Below are positions 19,850 through 30,694 of a stretch of DNA of 64,000 nucleotides, piece by piece; position 1 is the stretch's first letter, and the number at the start of each line of letters is the position of its first letter. Position numbers and translations under genes: made by a program. The DNA comes from an uncultured Pelagibacteraceae bacterium (GTDB lineage: Bacteria > Pseudomonadota > Alphaproteobacteria > Pelagibacterales > Pelagibacteraceae): the NCBI GenBank assembly GCA_902599995.1, contig CACKHN010000003.1, positions 56,419 to 120,418 of the forward strand, given 5' to 3'. Under the pieces are notes generated by a model, which was not told the DNA's origin, ran no database searches, and was given only the letters and a program-made list of their open reading frames with translations.

Positions 19850-20761
19850 GTGATTAAATCTAAACTTATAACAGATATTTTCCAAAGGTATTTAACTAAT
19901 AAGGATATAAGAATATTTAAAAAAAGTTTAATTTATTATTGTTTATTTAGAGTGATCAGAAATTTTTTGGCACAAAATATAATCTTAAATATCTATAATT
20001 TTAAAGTTTATGGAAGTATCGATAAAAATAAGACTTCATATTTTTTACTTAAAAAATGTGAATTTGGGGACTATCATGAACTTAATATAATAAAAAAAAT
20101 TTCAAACAAAAACAAAGTTTTATTTTTAGATTGTGGATGTAATTATGGATTTTATTCATTATATGTAGCATCGCTATCAAAAAAAAATACAATTATTTCA
20201 GTTGAGGCATCTAAAAAAACACTTGATGAATTTAATAAAAATTTAAATTTAAATAATTTTTCAAATATTAAATTTTATAATAATGCTATTTCTGACTCAG
20301 ATGAAAAAATTATCACATTCAATGAAAGTGAAAAAGATTGGGAAAGTTCAATTACTCATGAAAATTACAACTCTTATTCCTCTAGTGTCATAAGTACAAT
20401 TAAGATTGATACACTTGTTCAAAACTATAATTTTAAAGAATATAAAATCATTATTAAATTAGATATTGAGGGAAATGAAATGGGCGGAATTAAAGGTTCG
20501 CTTGGGTTGATTGAAAAATCATCTCCATTAATAATAATTGAGTTTTCAAAGTATATTTTTAACAAACAAGACAATATTGAATATTTAAAAAACTTTTTAA
20601 ATAGGTATGAATATTCTATATATGATACAAATAGTAAAAAAAGAGACTTGGATAATATTTTGATTATGTTGGATAAATTAGAAAAAAGACATCAAACAAT
20701 TGGAAATTTTTATTTAATTAAAAATTCATCTACAATTTTAGAGGAATTTCTTAGCTTATGA
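19850..20761 (+). CDS. FkbM family methyltransferase
   Basis: VLFLDCGCNYGFYSLYVASLS, ISVEASKKTLDEFNKNLNLNN, IKIDTLV, IIKLDIEGNEMGGIKG; GTG start at 19850 (the ORF-track start lies inside the tRNA). Confidence 0.85.
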   Translation: MIKSKLITDIFQRYLTNKDIRIFKKSLIYYCLFRVIRNFLAQNIILNIYNFKVYGSIDKNKTSYFLLKKCEFGDYHELNIIKKISNKNKVLFLDCGCNYGFYSLYVASLSKKNTIISVEASKKTLDEFNKNLNLNNFSNIKFYNNAISDSDEKIITFNESEKDWESSITHENYNSYSSSVISTIKIDTLVQNYNFKEYKIIIKLDIEGNEMGGIKGSLGLIEKSSPLIIIEFSKYIFNKQDNIEYLKNFLNRYEYSIYDTNSKKRDLDNILIMLDKLEKRHQTIGNFYLIKNSSTILEEFLSL

Positions 20762-21102
20762 GTGATTTGACAGAAAAAAAGTGTATGCCATGTGAGGGTG
20801 GAGTTTTACCTTTTGATATATCTGAAATTCATAAATATCAAAAGAAAGTTGATGGGTGGGATATTGTTAAAGGAGATGAAGAAATTTTTTTCTTATTAAA
20901 AAAATTTAAGTTCGAAAATTTTTTAAAAAGTCAAGAATTTGTAAATGACGTAGGAAAGATATCTGAGGCAGAGGGACATCATCCAGATATCTCATTTGGA
21001 TGGGGTTACGCTGAAATAAAAGTTACAACCCATGCTATTAAAGGTCTCTCTGAAAATGATTTTATTTTAGCAGCTAAAATAGATAAAATAACTAATGCCT
21101 AA
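20758..21102 (+). CDS. Pterin-4-alpha-carbinolamine dehydratase family protein
   Basis: CMPCEGGVLPF..., VGKISEAEGHHPDISFGWGYAEIKVTTHAIKGLSENDFILAAKID. Confidence 0.92.
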   Translation: MSDLTEKKCMPCEGGVLPFDISEIHKYQKKVDGWDIVKGDEEIFFLLKKFKFENFLKSQEFVNDVGKISEAEGHHPDISFGWGYAEIKVTTHAIKGLSENDFILAAKIDKITNA

Positions 21103-22624
21103 AGTGCCTAGTTTTTGCAAAAACTAAGGCAGTATCAGTCTCATTCGCAAATTTAATTATCTCTTTATCTTTTATTGATCCCGAAGGCTGCACTACGGCT
21201 TGAACGCCTGATTGTACTAATTTTTCTATACCATCCACAAAAGGAAAAAATGCATCTGAGGCTGCAACTAAATTGCTTTCAATTTTAATATTTTTTTTCA
21301 TTTTATCTATGGCTATTTTGCAACTATCCAATCGACTTGGTTGCCCAGAACCAATTCCAACAGTTGTTTCGTTCGCAGCAATAACAATTGCATTAGACTT
21401 CACGTATCGGCAGATATTAAATGCAAAAATTAAATTTTTCATTTCTTTCGTACTTGGTTTACGTTTAGAAACAATTTTAAAATCTTTAGAAGTAAATTTT
21501 TTATGGTCATCTGATTGGATTAATATCTCGTTACCTTCTGATATATGTTTCAAACTATCATCAACTGAGTAATTCGAGGCATTTATTAACCTTAAGTTTT
21601 TCTTTTTTTTCAATATTCTTAGTGCGCTAGTGTCAAAGTTATTAGCGATAATTACTTCAAGAAAAATCTTACTTAACTCAAGAGCTAAGGGTTCTGTGAT
21701 TTTATAATTACAAGAAACTATACCTCCAAAAGCACTAATGGTGTCACATGAGAGAGCAGATTTATAACTTTCAAGGTGATTTTTTTTAATTGAAACTCCA
21801 CAAGGATTTGCGTGTTTAACGATTACGGTTCCAATGTTTTTTGGTAGAGATTTTGAAACTGTTAATGCTGCAAAAATGTCATTATAATTGTTGTAACTTA
21901 ACTGTTTTCCATGTACTTGTTTAATATCCATTTCTGGTTTTTTTGAATAAATCCCACTTTCTTGATGAGGATTTTCACCATACCTTAGTGTTTCAATAAG
22001 GTTCCCATACAAAACCTTTTTTTGTGGAAATTTTGTAGTTGTTATTTTATTAAAATAATCTGAAATTATTGAGTCATAATAAGCCGTTTCGGTAAAAGCA
22101 ATTCTTGATAGTTTTTTTCTAAAGTCTAAAGATGTAGATCCTTTATGTTTGTTTAGTTCTTCTATTAATTCAGCATACTGATCAGAGGAAGTAATTACTG
22201 TTACATCCTTGTAATTTTTAGCAGCAGATCTCACCATTGTTGGACCCCCTACATCAATGTTTTCAATTATTTTATTATGATTGGTCGTTTTTTTTAAAAT
22301 ATTTTCAAAAGGATAAAAATTAACGATAACTAAATCTATATTTTCAAAATGATTTACTTTTAAATCTTTTAAGTGAGATTTGCTATTTCTTATGTTCAAA
22401 ATTCCGGCATGTATCTTGGGATGAAGAGTTTTAACTCTTCCTTCTAAAATTTCTGATGAATTAGTAAATTTTGAGACTTCTATACTACTAAATTTTAACT
22501 TTTTTATTTCTTTAAAGGTTCCTCCTGAACTTATAATTTTAACTTCATTTTTTTTAAGTACATTTAAAAGAGGCTTTAGATTTCTTTTATCTGAAACAGA
22601 GATAAGGGCTGTTTTTATTTTCAT
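21092..22624 (-). CDS. purH: Bifunctional AICAR transformylase/IMP cyclohydrolase
   Basis: KTALISVSDKRNL, LEGRVKTLHPKIHAGIL, VIVNFYPFE, IGGPTM-like (DVGGPTMVRSAAKN), LRYGENPHQ, KHANPCGV, DAFFPFVDGIE. Confidence 0.97.
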   Translation of the reverse strand: MKIKTALISVSDKRNLKPLLNVLKKNEVKIISSGGTFKEIKKLKFSSIEVSKFTNSSEILEGRVKTLHPKIHAGILNIRNSKSHLKDLKVNHFENIDLVIVNFYPFENILKKTTNHNKIIENIDVGGPTMVRSAAKNYKDVTVITSSDQYAELIEELNKHKGSTSLDFRKKLSRIAFTETAYYDSIISDYFNKITTTKFPQKKVLYGNLIETLRYGENPHQESGIYSKKPEMDIKQVHGKQLSYNNYNDIFAALTVSKSLPKNIGTVIVKHANPCGVSIKKNHLESYKSALSCDTISAFGGIVSCNYKITEPLALELSKIFLEVIIANNFDTSALRILKKKKNLRLINASNYSVDDSLKHISEGNEILIQSDDHKKFTSKDFKIVSKRKPSTKEMKNLIFAFNICRYVKSNAIVIAANETTVGIGSGQPSRLDSCKIAIDKMKKNIKIESNLVAASDAFFPFVDGIEKLVQSGVQAVVQPSGSIKDKEIIKFANETDTALVFAKTRHFRH

Positions 22625-24249
22625 TGTAGTTTTATTATTTCCCATTTTATAATTTGTTCATTTCCCAAATTCATTCCAGAAATAAAAATATTTTGATTAT
22701 CTTTGTATGAATTTTTATCACCGAAATAAAGGCTATTATCAATATTAATATCTAATTTATCACAATTGAATCTCCAGCCTTCATCCTCTAACTCAATAAG
22801 TATAGACTTATTATCTTGAGTCTTCATCACTTTAGAATTTGGATCAAGATGAAATCTAATGTCAAATTTAATCTCTTTACTAGAATTTTTTCTTAATAAT
22901 TTATCATACCCAACAAACTTATTTTGTTCAGGATAAAATTCAATTTCTCTTTCATGAATTGTACCAAATTTCTGTAAATATCCATCATGTGTAGCTGAAA
23001 TTTTCCAATAATTTTTTTCATACACGATATTTTTTTTTGAAACTTTTAGTCCTTTTTCAACAAGAATATTATTTTTTGATTTTTTTGAGGAGCATGAAGA
23101 AAAATCTTCTATGACCAAGGTACTATGTAGCGCAGTGCTTTTAGAAAGTTTGTTTAGTTGATTATTTTTATTTGGAAAATATCCAGCATTAGTTATTAAT
23201 TTTCTTTGATTTGAAAATATTTCAAATGATAGTGCCCCATACTGATAATCTAAAGAAAAATTTTTGCTTGGACTAGAGCCTACATCCATCGCCAAAACAA
23301 CCTTTTTATTCCTCAAAATAGCATATCCTCCAAGTTCGTTCGTGTCATTTCTAAAAGCATAACTAAATCTTTTTAAATATTGATCAAACTCAGTATTTGT
23401 CGAATTAAAATTACCATTAAAGAAAATATCAGTATTAACGTTTTTCCAGATAAATGCATAACTTGATCCTAAATAAAATATTGTTTCATCGATGTATTCT
23501 GGAATAGCATTTTGAGACTCTTTAAACCATTCTCTTATAATTATAAAATACTTGAGATAAAAAACTAATTGTTTAATACTTCTTGATTTAGTAAAACCCT
23601 GATTATCGATTGAGGATTTAATTATGTTTTTTAAAATATTCAATCCATTTTCAAGATAGTTTTTTTCATTTTTATAAGCTAATCCAGTTAAAATTATTGC
23701 GGAACAGCCAATCAATTTATTTTCCAATTCATTCGATGACTTAATCTCATTTAATAAATGATTAGTTTGTTTTTGAATCATGTGATCAAACATTAAACGA
23801 TATTCATTATCACTATCTTCATAAGTTAGCCGATGATTTGACAACCATGCAATAATTCTCTTAGAAGTCAGATCAAATTCCCAGCTATCTATGTTGTATT
23901 TACCATTATCCTTCACCCAATTTTTAATGACCAACTGAGTGGTTTTTTTGGAGGATTTTAAATCTAGACTAAAAAACCAAAAAAAATTATTTAATTTCTC
24001 AAAATCTTTTTTACTCATTTTACTTTGCCAAATTGATTCAACTGTAAAATCTTCAATTCGGTATTTTTTATTTTGATATTTTATAATTGATGAGAGAAGG
24101 TGAGGGCTTGGTTTATATTGAAAATTAGTATCAAAAGTTTTAGAAATTTTATTTTCATAAAAATTAGAATTTTGATAAATTTTTTTAAAGTTATCTTTTA
24201 AATTAAAATAGAATTGGCCTAAAAAGTCCAAGAAATTTGCATTAATCAT
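22621..24249 (-). CDS. Heparinase II/III family protein
   Basis: DSWEFDLTSKRIIAWLSNHR, GSSYAFIWKNV, AMDVGSSPSKNFSLDYQYGALSFEIFSNQRKLITNAGYF, LHSTLVIEDFSS; rpe/hepII/purH order resembles other alphaproteobacteria. Confidence 0.85.
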   Translation of the reverse strand: MINANFLDFLGQFYFNLKDNFKKIYQNSNFYENKISKTFDTNFQYKPSPHLLSSIIKYQNKKYRIEDFTVESIWQSKMSKKDFEKLNNFFWFFSLDLKSSKKTTQLVIKNWVKDNGKYNIDSWEFDLTSKRIIAWLSNHRLTYEDSDNEYRLMFDHMIQKQTNHLLNEIKSSNELENKLIGCSAIILTGLAYKNEKNYLENGLNILKNIIKSSIDNQGFTKSRSIKQLVFYLKYFIIIREWFKESQNAIPEYIDETIFYLGSSYAFIWKNVNTDIFFNGNFNSTNTEFDQYLKRFSYAFRNDTNELGGYAILRNKKVVLAMDVGSSPSKNFSLDYQYGALSFEIFSNQRKLITNAGYFPNKNNQLNKLSKSTALHSTLVIEDFSSCSSKKSKNNILVEKGLKVSKKNIVYEKNYWKISATHDGYLQKFGTIHEREIEFYPEQNKFVGYDKLLRKNSSKEIKFDIRFHLDPNSKVMKTQDNKSILIELEDEGWRFNCDKLDINIDNSLYFGDKNSYKDNQNIFISGMNLGNEQIIKWEIIKLQ

Positions 24250-24253
24250 TAAC

Positions 24254-24913
24254 TTATTTAAGTTTTAATAAATTAATATTCTTCTTTATATCTCCACCAT
24301 TACTTTTAAATACAGTTGTGCCAGACACAAGAATATTTGCTCCTGCATTAATAGCAATTTTGCAATTTTCAAAATTTATTCCACCATCTATTTCAATGTC
24401 AAAGTTTAAACTTCTATCTTGTTCAATTTTTCTGAGTTTTTTAATTTTATCTATAACTCCTGGTATAAATTTTTGACCTCCAAATCCTGGATTAACACTC
24501 ATTATTAAAACTAAATCTATTTGATCTAAAAATTCAGTTAATAATTCAATTTTTGATTCTGGATTAAGAGAAATTCCAACTTTTTTTTTTAAATCTTTAA
24601 TTGTTTTGATAGACTCACTTAGGTTATTTGTTGCTTCGGGGTGTATTGTTATAATGTCAGCACCAGCATTTGCATAGTCTTCTATGTATTTTTGAACTGG
24701 TGAAATCATTAAATGAACATCAAATTTTAGAGAACAGTGTTTTCGTAGGGCTTTTATTACTGGTGGACCAATAGTTAAATTTGGCACAAAATGACCATCC
24801 ATCACATCTACATGGATCATATCTGCTCCTCCTTCCTCTAGTCTTTGAATTTCAGCACCTAATTGACTGAAGTCTGCTGATAAAATTGACGGTGAGATTT
24901 GTATATTTTTCAT
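24254..24913 (-). CDS. rpe: Ribulose-phosphate 3-epimerase
   Basis: ISPSILSADFSQLGAEI, HVDVMDGHFVPNLTIGPPVI, VNPGFGGQKFIP, EIDGGIN. Confidence 0.98.
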   Translation of the reverse strand: MKNIQISPSILSADFSQLGAEIQRLEEGGADMIHVDVMDGHFVPNLTIGPPVIKALRKHCSLKFDVHLMISPVQKYIEDYANAGADIITIHPEATNNLSESIKTIKDLKKKVGISLNPESKIELLTEFLDQIDLVLIMSVNPGFGGQKFIPGVIDKIKKLRKIEQDRSLNFDIEIDGGINFENCKIAINAGANILVSGTTVFKSNGGDIKKNINLLKLK

Positions 24914-24941
24914 TGATAACTAGATTTACTAGTATCAATTT

Positions 24942-25298
24942 TTAAAATTTAATTGAATTAAAAAATTGATAAATTTGTCTCGATATTTCACTTTCAAGAG
25001 GAAATGATAGCATACCCATAACAGAATAGCCTAAGATCCAAGGCATTAAATAAAACCTAATCATATAAAAAAACCAAGCTACATATAACGGTACCAATGG
25101 CCCAATAATAAACGAAGGGGTTATTGGTTTAAATAGTGTAATTAAAGGGTTAGTATATTTAACGAAGACTCTCATAAAAAAAAATTGGGAGTCTTCTCTT
25201 TGAAATATGTTCATTGCAACTCTACCTATTAGTGTCCACATGATTATTCCTAAAAAATAATCAATAAAATAAATAAACGGATGAAAATTTGCTGACAT
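24942..25298 (-). CDS. Conserved membrane protein of unknown function (YggT-like topology)
   Basis: 118 aa with several TM helices; IMWTLIGRVAMNIFQ...YTNPLITLFKPITPSFIIGPLVPL. Confidence 0.6.
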   Translation of the reverse strand: MSANFHPFIYFIDYFLGIIMWTLIGRVAMNIFQREDSQFFFMRVFVKYTNPLITLFKPITPSFIIGPLVPLYVAWFFYMIRFYLMPWILGYSVMGMLSFPLESEISRQIYQFFNSIKF

Positions 25299-25331
25299 TT
25301 AAAATATATATTTTAAATCGAGATGGATGAA

Positions 25332-25355
25332 AAGGGGCGAAATTAATCGCCCCTT
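25332..25355 (-). terminator. Rho-independent-like terminator of the symporter operon
   Basis: Perfect 9-bp stem AAGGGGCGA-aattaa-TCGCCCCTT, followed on the minus strand by a T-rich tail; directly downstream of the stop at 25367. Confidence 0.8.
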
Positions 25356-25366
25356 AAAAAGATTAT

Positions 25367-27175
25367 TTACTGTTTACCTAGAATTGGTTTACCACTTGGT
25401 ACACGTACTTCATCAACCATTTTTTGAGTTGCTTTGTCTGGCTCTTGAGTCATTAAACTCACGACAATCATTGCAACCAAACTAACAGCTGATCCGAAGA
25501 TACCAAATGTTAATTGAGTAATTCCTAAGAATCCACTTCCACCAGTACGTACCCAAACTAAGTACCAAGTACCAGCAGCCAGACCACCTAGCATACCAGC
25601 AATCGCACCTTGTCTATTGGCTCTTTTCCACCATACACCAAGTACAAGTGGGAAGAACAATCCTGACATTGCAAAGTCAAATGCCCAGATGACTGAACCT
25701 AAGATACCTTGGATCTCCATTGCCGCAATAGTTGCTCCAGCAAAACCAATTACTACAAGTAATACCCTTGCAACAACTAGTCGTTTTGCAGTTTCCGCTT
25801 TTGGATCAATGATCTTATAGTAAACATCATGTGATATAGCGTTTGCAATTGCTAGAATCAAACCATCAGCTGTTGACATGGCAGCTGCCATACCTCCAGC
25901 GGCAACCAGACCTGAGATTACATAAGGTAATCCAGCTATCTCTGGTGTTGCTAATACAACGGCTTTACCACCCATGAAGAACTCGTTTAATTCAACAGTT
26001 CCATTTCCATTAAAGTCGCTGATAAACATTAGGTTTGCTTGGTTCCAGTTTTGATACCAATCTATTGCTTGAACTTCAGCAACTGATTTACCGATAATAC
26101 CTGTAGATAAAGTCGGATCAATCAATGACAACTTAGATAGTGTAGCTAACATTGGAGCAGAAGAATAAAGTAGGAATATAAAGAATAGTGACCAACCTAC
26201 TGATTTTCTAGCTGCTTTTACACTTGGAGTAGTAAAGTATCTCATCATTACGTGTGGTAATGATGCTGTTCCCATCATCATCGCCAATGCTAATGAAATA
26301 AATGCCCAAGGTGTAGCGTTAACTGCAGAGTGAGCTTTAGTTATTCCTGCTAAGCCTTTAGGTACAGTAGCTAGATCAGCAGCAGAGTTTTTAACAAACC
26401 CGAACTGTTGTTCTAACTCACCAATTCTAGCTACTTCATCAGCTAACATAAAGTGCGGGAAGAAACCTGCACCCATTTTGTTACTGATCCAGAACACTGG
26501 AAGTAAGTATGCTATGATTAGTACGATATATTGTGCAACCTGTGTCCAAGTTACCCCTCTCATACCACCTAACATTGAACATAATAAAATACTTATTAGT
26601 CCAATATAAACCGCGTATTGGAATGGGATATCAAGTGCAACAGATGCAATAGTACCTGTAGCGTTAATTTGTGCTGTTACATAAGTAAATGAAGCGACGG
26701 TTAAAACCACTACCGCACTAAATCTAGCTAAATTACCACCGTATCTTGTACCAATGAAATCTGGAACTGTATAACAGCCAAATTTTCTTAGGTAAGGTGC
26801 TAACAAAGATGCAACAAGCACGTATCCACCAGTCCATCCAACAAGTAAAGCCATATAACCGTAACCTTTAAAGTAAATACCACCCGCCATTGCAACGAAT
26901 GATGCACCAGACATCCAGTCTGCTGCAGTCGCCATTCCGTTGAAGACTGTTGGTACTTGCCTTCCAGCTACATAATATGCATCTGCTTGGGCTGTTCTTG
27001 ATAGATAACCGATCAATGCATAGATGAATACGGTAAATGCAACAAAAGCGATACCAATCGCTTTAGCTGACATACCCATCTGCTCAGCAATTGCCATTAT
27101 GATTATGAAACCTATAAACCCTCCGGTATAGATTCCGTAAATCCTAGGCAAGTTGTCTATAAAATTACCTTTCAT
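25367..27175 (-). CDS. Sodium:solute symporter family protein (ActP/VC_2705-like)
   Basis: About 14 TM helices; AAADWMSGASFVAMAGGIYFKGYGYMALLVGWTGGYVL, GGMAAAMSTADGLILAIANAISHDVY. Confidence 0.92.
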   Translation of the reverse strand: MKGNFIDNLPRIYGIYTGGFIGFIIIMAIAEQMGMSAKAIGIAFVAFTVFIYALIGYLSRTAQADAYYVAGRQVPTVFNGMATAADWMSGASFVAMAGGIYFKGYGYMALLVGWTGGYVLVASLLAPYLRKFGCYTVPDFIGTRYGGNLARFSAVVVLTVASFTYVTAQINATGTIASVALDIPFQYAVYIGLISILLCSMLGGMRGVTWTQVAQYIVLIIAYLLPVFWISNKMGAGFFPHFMLADEVARIGELEQQFGFVKNSAADLATVPKGLAGITKAHSAVNATPWAFISLALAMMMGTASLPHVMMRYFTTPSVKAARKSVGWSLFFIFLLYSSAPMLATLSKLSLIDPTLSTGIIGKSVAEVQAIDWYQNWNQANLMFISDFNGNGTVELNEFFMGGKAVVLATPEIAGLPYVISGLVAAGGMAAAMSTADGLILAIANAISHDVYYKIIDPKAETAKRLVVARVLLVVIGFAGATIAAMEIQGILGSVIWAFDFAMSGLFFPLVLGVWWKRANRQGAIAGMLGGLAAGTWYLVWVRTGGSGFLGITQLTFGIFGSAVSLVAMIVVSLMTQEPDKATQKMVDEVRVPSGKPILGKQ

Positions 27176-27435
27176 TATTCGTCCTCTCTTTCGCTAAAGC
27201 CGAACTCTTCATCGATTTTTTCTTGTCTGTTCGCAAACCAGAAAATCAGGATTACGAAAGCACCAAGAGATCCCTGGCATGTAAACCAATATGTCCACGG
27301 ATAACCGAAGGGTCCTGTGACCTCGTTCATTTCAGCTCCAAAAAGGAAGATGCCAATTGAGAATACAAACCAAATTGCTAACGTTATCATCAGCAAACCC
27401 CTGGATTTCTCCCAATGTTTTTGTTGATTTGACAT
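27175..27435 (-). CDS. DUF4212 domain protein, putative symporter small subunit
   Basis: HWEKSRGLLMITLAIWFVFSIGIFLFG...GYPWTYWFTCQGSLGAFVILIFWFANRQEKID; overlaps the symporter start. Confidence 0.9.
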   Translation of the reverse strand: MSNQQKHWEKSRGLLMITLAIWFVFSIGIFLFGAEMNEVTGPFGYPWTYWFTCQGSLGAFVILIFWFANRQEKIDEEFGFSEREDE

Positions 27436-27569
27436 TTTTACCTCTCTATTTAGTTATAACTGTGAAAACCATAACCATTATGAAGCTTTTGAAAAGTCCT
27501 AATTTTAACCATAATAGGTACTTATTTACTGACTTTTTTAAGGTATAAATGCCACATACGGTTCTAATT

Positions 27570-28193
27570 ATGGCAAAATACAAGCTTACTTGGAAAGATT
27601 TACAGTTTAATGATTTTAAGACCTATTTATTCGCTATGTTTAAAGCGTTTATTCCCAAAAAAAAAATAACAAATTTAGATGAACTTGAGACGTTTATTCA
27701 AACTAAATCTGCATGGGTTACACAAGTAACTTTATATAATTATTTAAAAACCCGAATGGGAACCAGATATGTTCTTCATTTTGATAACGATGAATTCATG
27801 GGTTCGGTAAATCTTGCAAAATGGAATATTTATTCAGTTGCACTTCAAGATTTATCTTTTTTTACATTTTCATATTTAAAAGTAAATTTTAATTTTCAAG
27901 ACATTAATCAATCAAAACAAATTTTTAATAAAATATTAGATGATGAAATTTCTAATAAAATGCCATTAGATATTGTTGACCAAGCCAGAGTAGATTTTGA
28001 TAACAGATTTCAAAATATTAATTGGGAAAATTATTATACAGACTTACCATTTAATCCAAGTGCACTTTCGTTGTATAAATGGGCACCTATTGCTGAAGAA
28101 TTAAAAACCTTAGATCGTAAAATTGTCTTGAACTCTATGATACTAAAGTGGGATGTTATCAAACAAGAATTTCAAAACTTAATTCAGTTTTAA
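27570..28193 (+). CDS. Conserved hypothetical protein
   Basis: Intact ~207-aa ORF ([21 protein letters not shown]...), convergent with acs; no family recognised. Confidence 0.6.
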   Translation: MAKYKLTWKDLQFNDFKTYLFAMFKAFIPKKKITNLDELETFIQTKSAWVTQVTLYNYLKTRMGTRYVLHFDNDEFMGSVNLAKWNIYSVALQDLSFFTFSYLKVNFNFQDINQSKQIFNKILDDEISNKMPLDIVDQARVDFDNRFQNINWENYYTDLPFNPSALSLYKWAPIAEELKTLDRKIVLNSMILKWDVIKQEFQNLIQF

Positions 28194-30265
28194 ACATTTT
28201 TTCTATTATCTACCAAACTATCAACTACACTTGGATCAGCTAAAGTAGTAGTATCTCCTAGTTGCCCGTGTTCATTAGCAGCGATCTTTCTTAAAATTCT
28301 TCTCATTATTTTACCCGACCTAGTTTTTGGAAGACCAGGAGTAAAATGTATTAAGTCTGGAGTTGCTAGTGGTCCGATTTGTTTTCTAACCCAAAGTTTT
28401 AATTCTCTTTCAAGATCTCCTGTCTCTGTTTCTCCTGCATTTAAAGTAACGTAGCAATATAAACCGTTTCCTTTTATGTCGTGTGGGTAACCAACTACAG
28501 CTGCTTCAGCAACTTTTGGATGAGCGACAAACGCACTTTCAATTTCCGCAGTACCTAAGTTATGACCAGATACAATAATTACATCATCTACTCGACCAGT
28601 GATCCAGTAATATCCATCTTTATCTCTTCTGCAGCCATCACCAGTAAAATATTTTCCGTTAAATTGAGAAAAATAGGTGTCAATAAATCTTTGGTGGTCT
28701 CCGTATACAGTTCTCATTTGTCCTGGCCATGATTGAGCTATGCAAAGTCTTCCTTCACCAGCACCTTTTATTTCTTTGCCATTTTTATCAACAATAACAG
28801 GTTTAATTCCATAGAATGGTTTTGTAGCTGAACCAGGTTTCAAAGGAATGGCTCCTGTCTGAGGGGCTATCAGTATTCCACCTGTTTCAGTTTGCCACCA
28901 AGTATCAACAATTGGACACTCTGAGTTCCCAACTGTTTTGTAATACCACATCCAAGCCTCTGGATTAATAGGTTCACCAACTGTTCCAAGTAATTTTAGA
29001 GATTTTCTTGAAGTTTTTTTAACTGGTTTATCACCTTCACGCATTAAAGCTCTAATAGCGGTGGGTGCGGTATAGAAAATATTTACTTTATATTTGTCAA
29101 CAATTTGCCACCATCTAGAAGTGTCTGGATAATTAGGAATTCCCTCAAACATTATGGTTGTTGCTCCATTAGCAAGCGGTCCATAAATGATATAGCTATG
29201 ACCTGTTACCCAGCCAATGTCAGCAGTACACCAGTAAATATCTTTAGGCTTATAATTAAAAATATATTGATGAGTCATTGATGCATAAACCATGTACCCA
29301 CCAGTAGTATGAAGAACACCTTTTGGTTTACCGGTTGAACCTGATGTATATAAAATGAATAAAGGATCTTCTGCATTCATTTCTTCAGGCTCACAATGAC
29401 TTGATACATCTTTAATTAGATCATGATACCAAACATCTCTTTCTTCGTTCCAATTGATGTAATTTCCTGTTCGTTTGACCACAATACATTTTTTTACATT
29501 AGGACAACTTGTTAGGGCCTCATCAGTTGTATATTTCAATGGAATAGTTTTTCCACCTCTAACACCTTCATCTGCTGTTATGATGTACTCTGACTCGCAA
29601 TCATTAACCCTACCCGAAATAGACTCTGCTGAAAAACCACCAAAGATTATCGAATGAACTGCCCCGATCCTAACGCATGCTAGCATTAAAATTGCAAGCT
29701 CAGGGATCATAGTTAAATAAATTGTTACTCTATCTCCTTTTTTTATTCCAAGTTTTTTTAAACCATTTGCAGCTTTTGAAACTTTTTGATGTAATTGCTT
29801 GTAAGATATTTTTTGACTATCTTTTGGGTCATCACCAACCCAAATTATTGCAGTTTTATCTTTTTTATCTTTTAAGTGTCTATCAATACAGTTGGCTGAA
29901 GCATTTAAAGTTCCATCATGAAACCATTTAATTTTTACTTCTTTGGTACTGTACTTGACGTCTTTAATTTTTTTATAAGGTTTTATCCATGTAATTCTCT
30001 TTCCTTCTTTCCTCCAAAAATCATCATTAGTTTTTATAGATTGTGAGTATTTTTGTTGATACTTACTTTTATTTACTAGACTGGATTTTACCCAAGACGG
30101 TTTAGTTTTTATAATTATTTCAGGTTGAGAGGCTTCATTCTCTTTTTTAATTTTTGTCTTTTTCTTACTCTTAATTTTTTTGGAAACCTTTTTTACTTTA
30201 GTTTTTTTTTTAACTTTTTTAGATGATTTTTTTTTTACTTTAGATTTTTTCTTTTTTTTGGGCAT
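28190..30265 (-). CDS. acs: Acetyl-CoA synthetase with lysine-rich N-terminal extension
   Basis: [50 protein letters not shown]-like ([16 protein letters not shown]); N-terminus [26 protein letters not shown]... Confidence 0.96.
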   Translation of the reverse strand: MPKKKKKSKVKKKSSKKVKKKTKVKKVSKKIKSKKKTKIKKENEASQPEIIIKTKPSWVKSSLVNKSKYQQKYSQSIKTNDDFWRKEGKRITWIKPYKKIKDVKYSTKEVKIKWFHDGTLNASANCIDRHLKDKKDKTAIIWVGDDPKDSQKISYKQLHQKVSKAANGLKKLGIKKGDRVTIYLTMIPELAILMLACVRIGAVHSIIFGGFSAESISGRVNDCESEYIITADEGVRGGKTIPLKYTTDEALTSCPNVKKCIVVKRTGNYINWNEERDVWYHDLIKDVSSHCEPEEMNAEDPLFILYTSGSTGKPKGVLHTTGGYMVYASMTHQYIFNYKPKDIYWCTADIGWVTGHSYIIYGPLANGATTIMFEGIPNYPDTSRWWQIVDKYKVNIFYTAPTAIRALMREGDKPVKKTSRKSLKLLGTVGEPINPEAWMWYYKTVGNSECPIVDTWWQTETGGILIAPQTGAIPLKPGSATKPFYGIKPVIVDKNGKEIKGAGEGRLCIAQSWPGQMRTVYGDHQRFIDTYFSQFNGKYFTGDGCRRDKDGYYWITGRVDDVIIVSGHNLGTAEIESAFVAHPKVAEAAVVGYPHDIKGNGLYCYVTLNAGETETGDLERELKLWVRKQIGPLATPDLIHFTPGLPKTRSGKIMRRILRKIAANEHGQLGDTTTLADPSVVDSLVDNRKNV

Positions 30266-30280
30266 GTAAAAATTTTTTTT

Positions 30281-30694
30281 TTAAATTCTACTCATGTTAT
30301 TTATGATTTTCCAGCTTTTATCATCGATTGGCATCACCGATAATCTGCTTTGTTTAATCAATGCTAAATCCTGTAATTCCTTACGTTTTTTAATGTCTTC
30401 TAGGGAAACTGGTTTTTCTAATTTCTCTTTAAACTTAACTGTAACAGCAACGAAGCGTCCACTTTTATCAGTTTTGTCTATGTAATGTTCTTTTATAACC
30501 TCAACAATACCTACAATTTCTTTACCTATGTTTGAATGATAAAAAAAACAAAGGTCACCTTTTTTCATAGCCTTTAAATTTTTTGCAGCCTGATAATTTC
30601 TTACACCATCCCAGGGTGCACCTTTAACACCTGACTTTATTTGTTGATTAATAGACCATACATCTGGCTCAGACTTAAGTAACCAAAAATTCAT
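30281..30694 (-). CDS. EVE domain-containing protein
   Basis: MNFWLLKSEPDVWSINQQ...GAPWDGVRNYQAAKNLKAMKKGDLCFFYHSN. Confidence 0.92.
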   Translation of the reverse strand: MNFWLLKSEPDVWSINQQIKSGVKGAPWDGVRNYQAAKNLKAMKKGDLCFFYHSNIGKEIVGIVEVIKEHYIDKTDKSGRFVAVTVKFKEKLEKPVSLEDIKKRKELQDLALIKQSRLSVMPIDDKSWKIINNMSRI

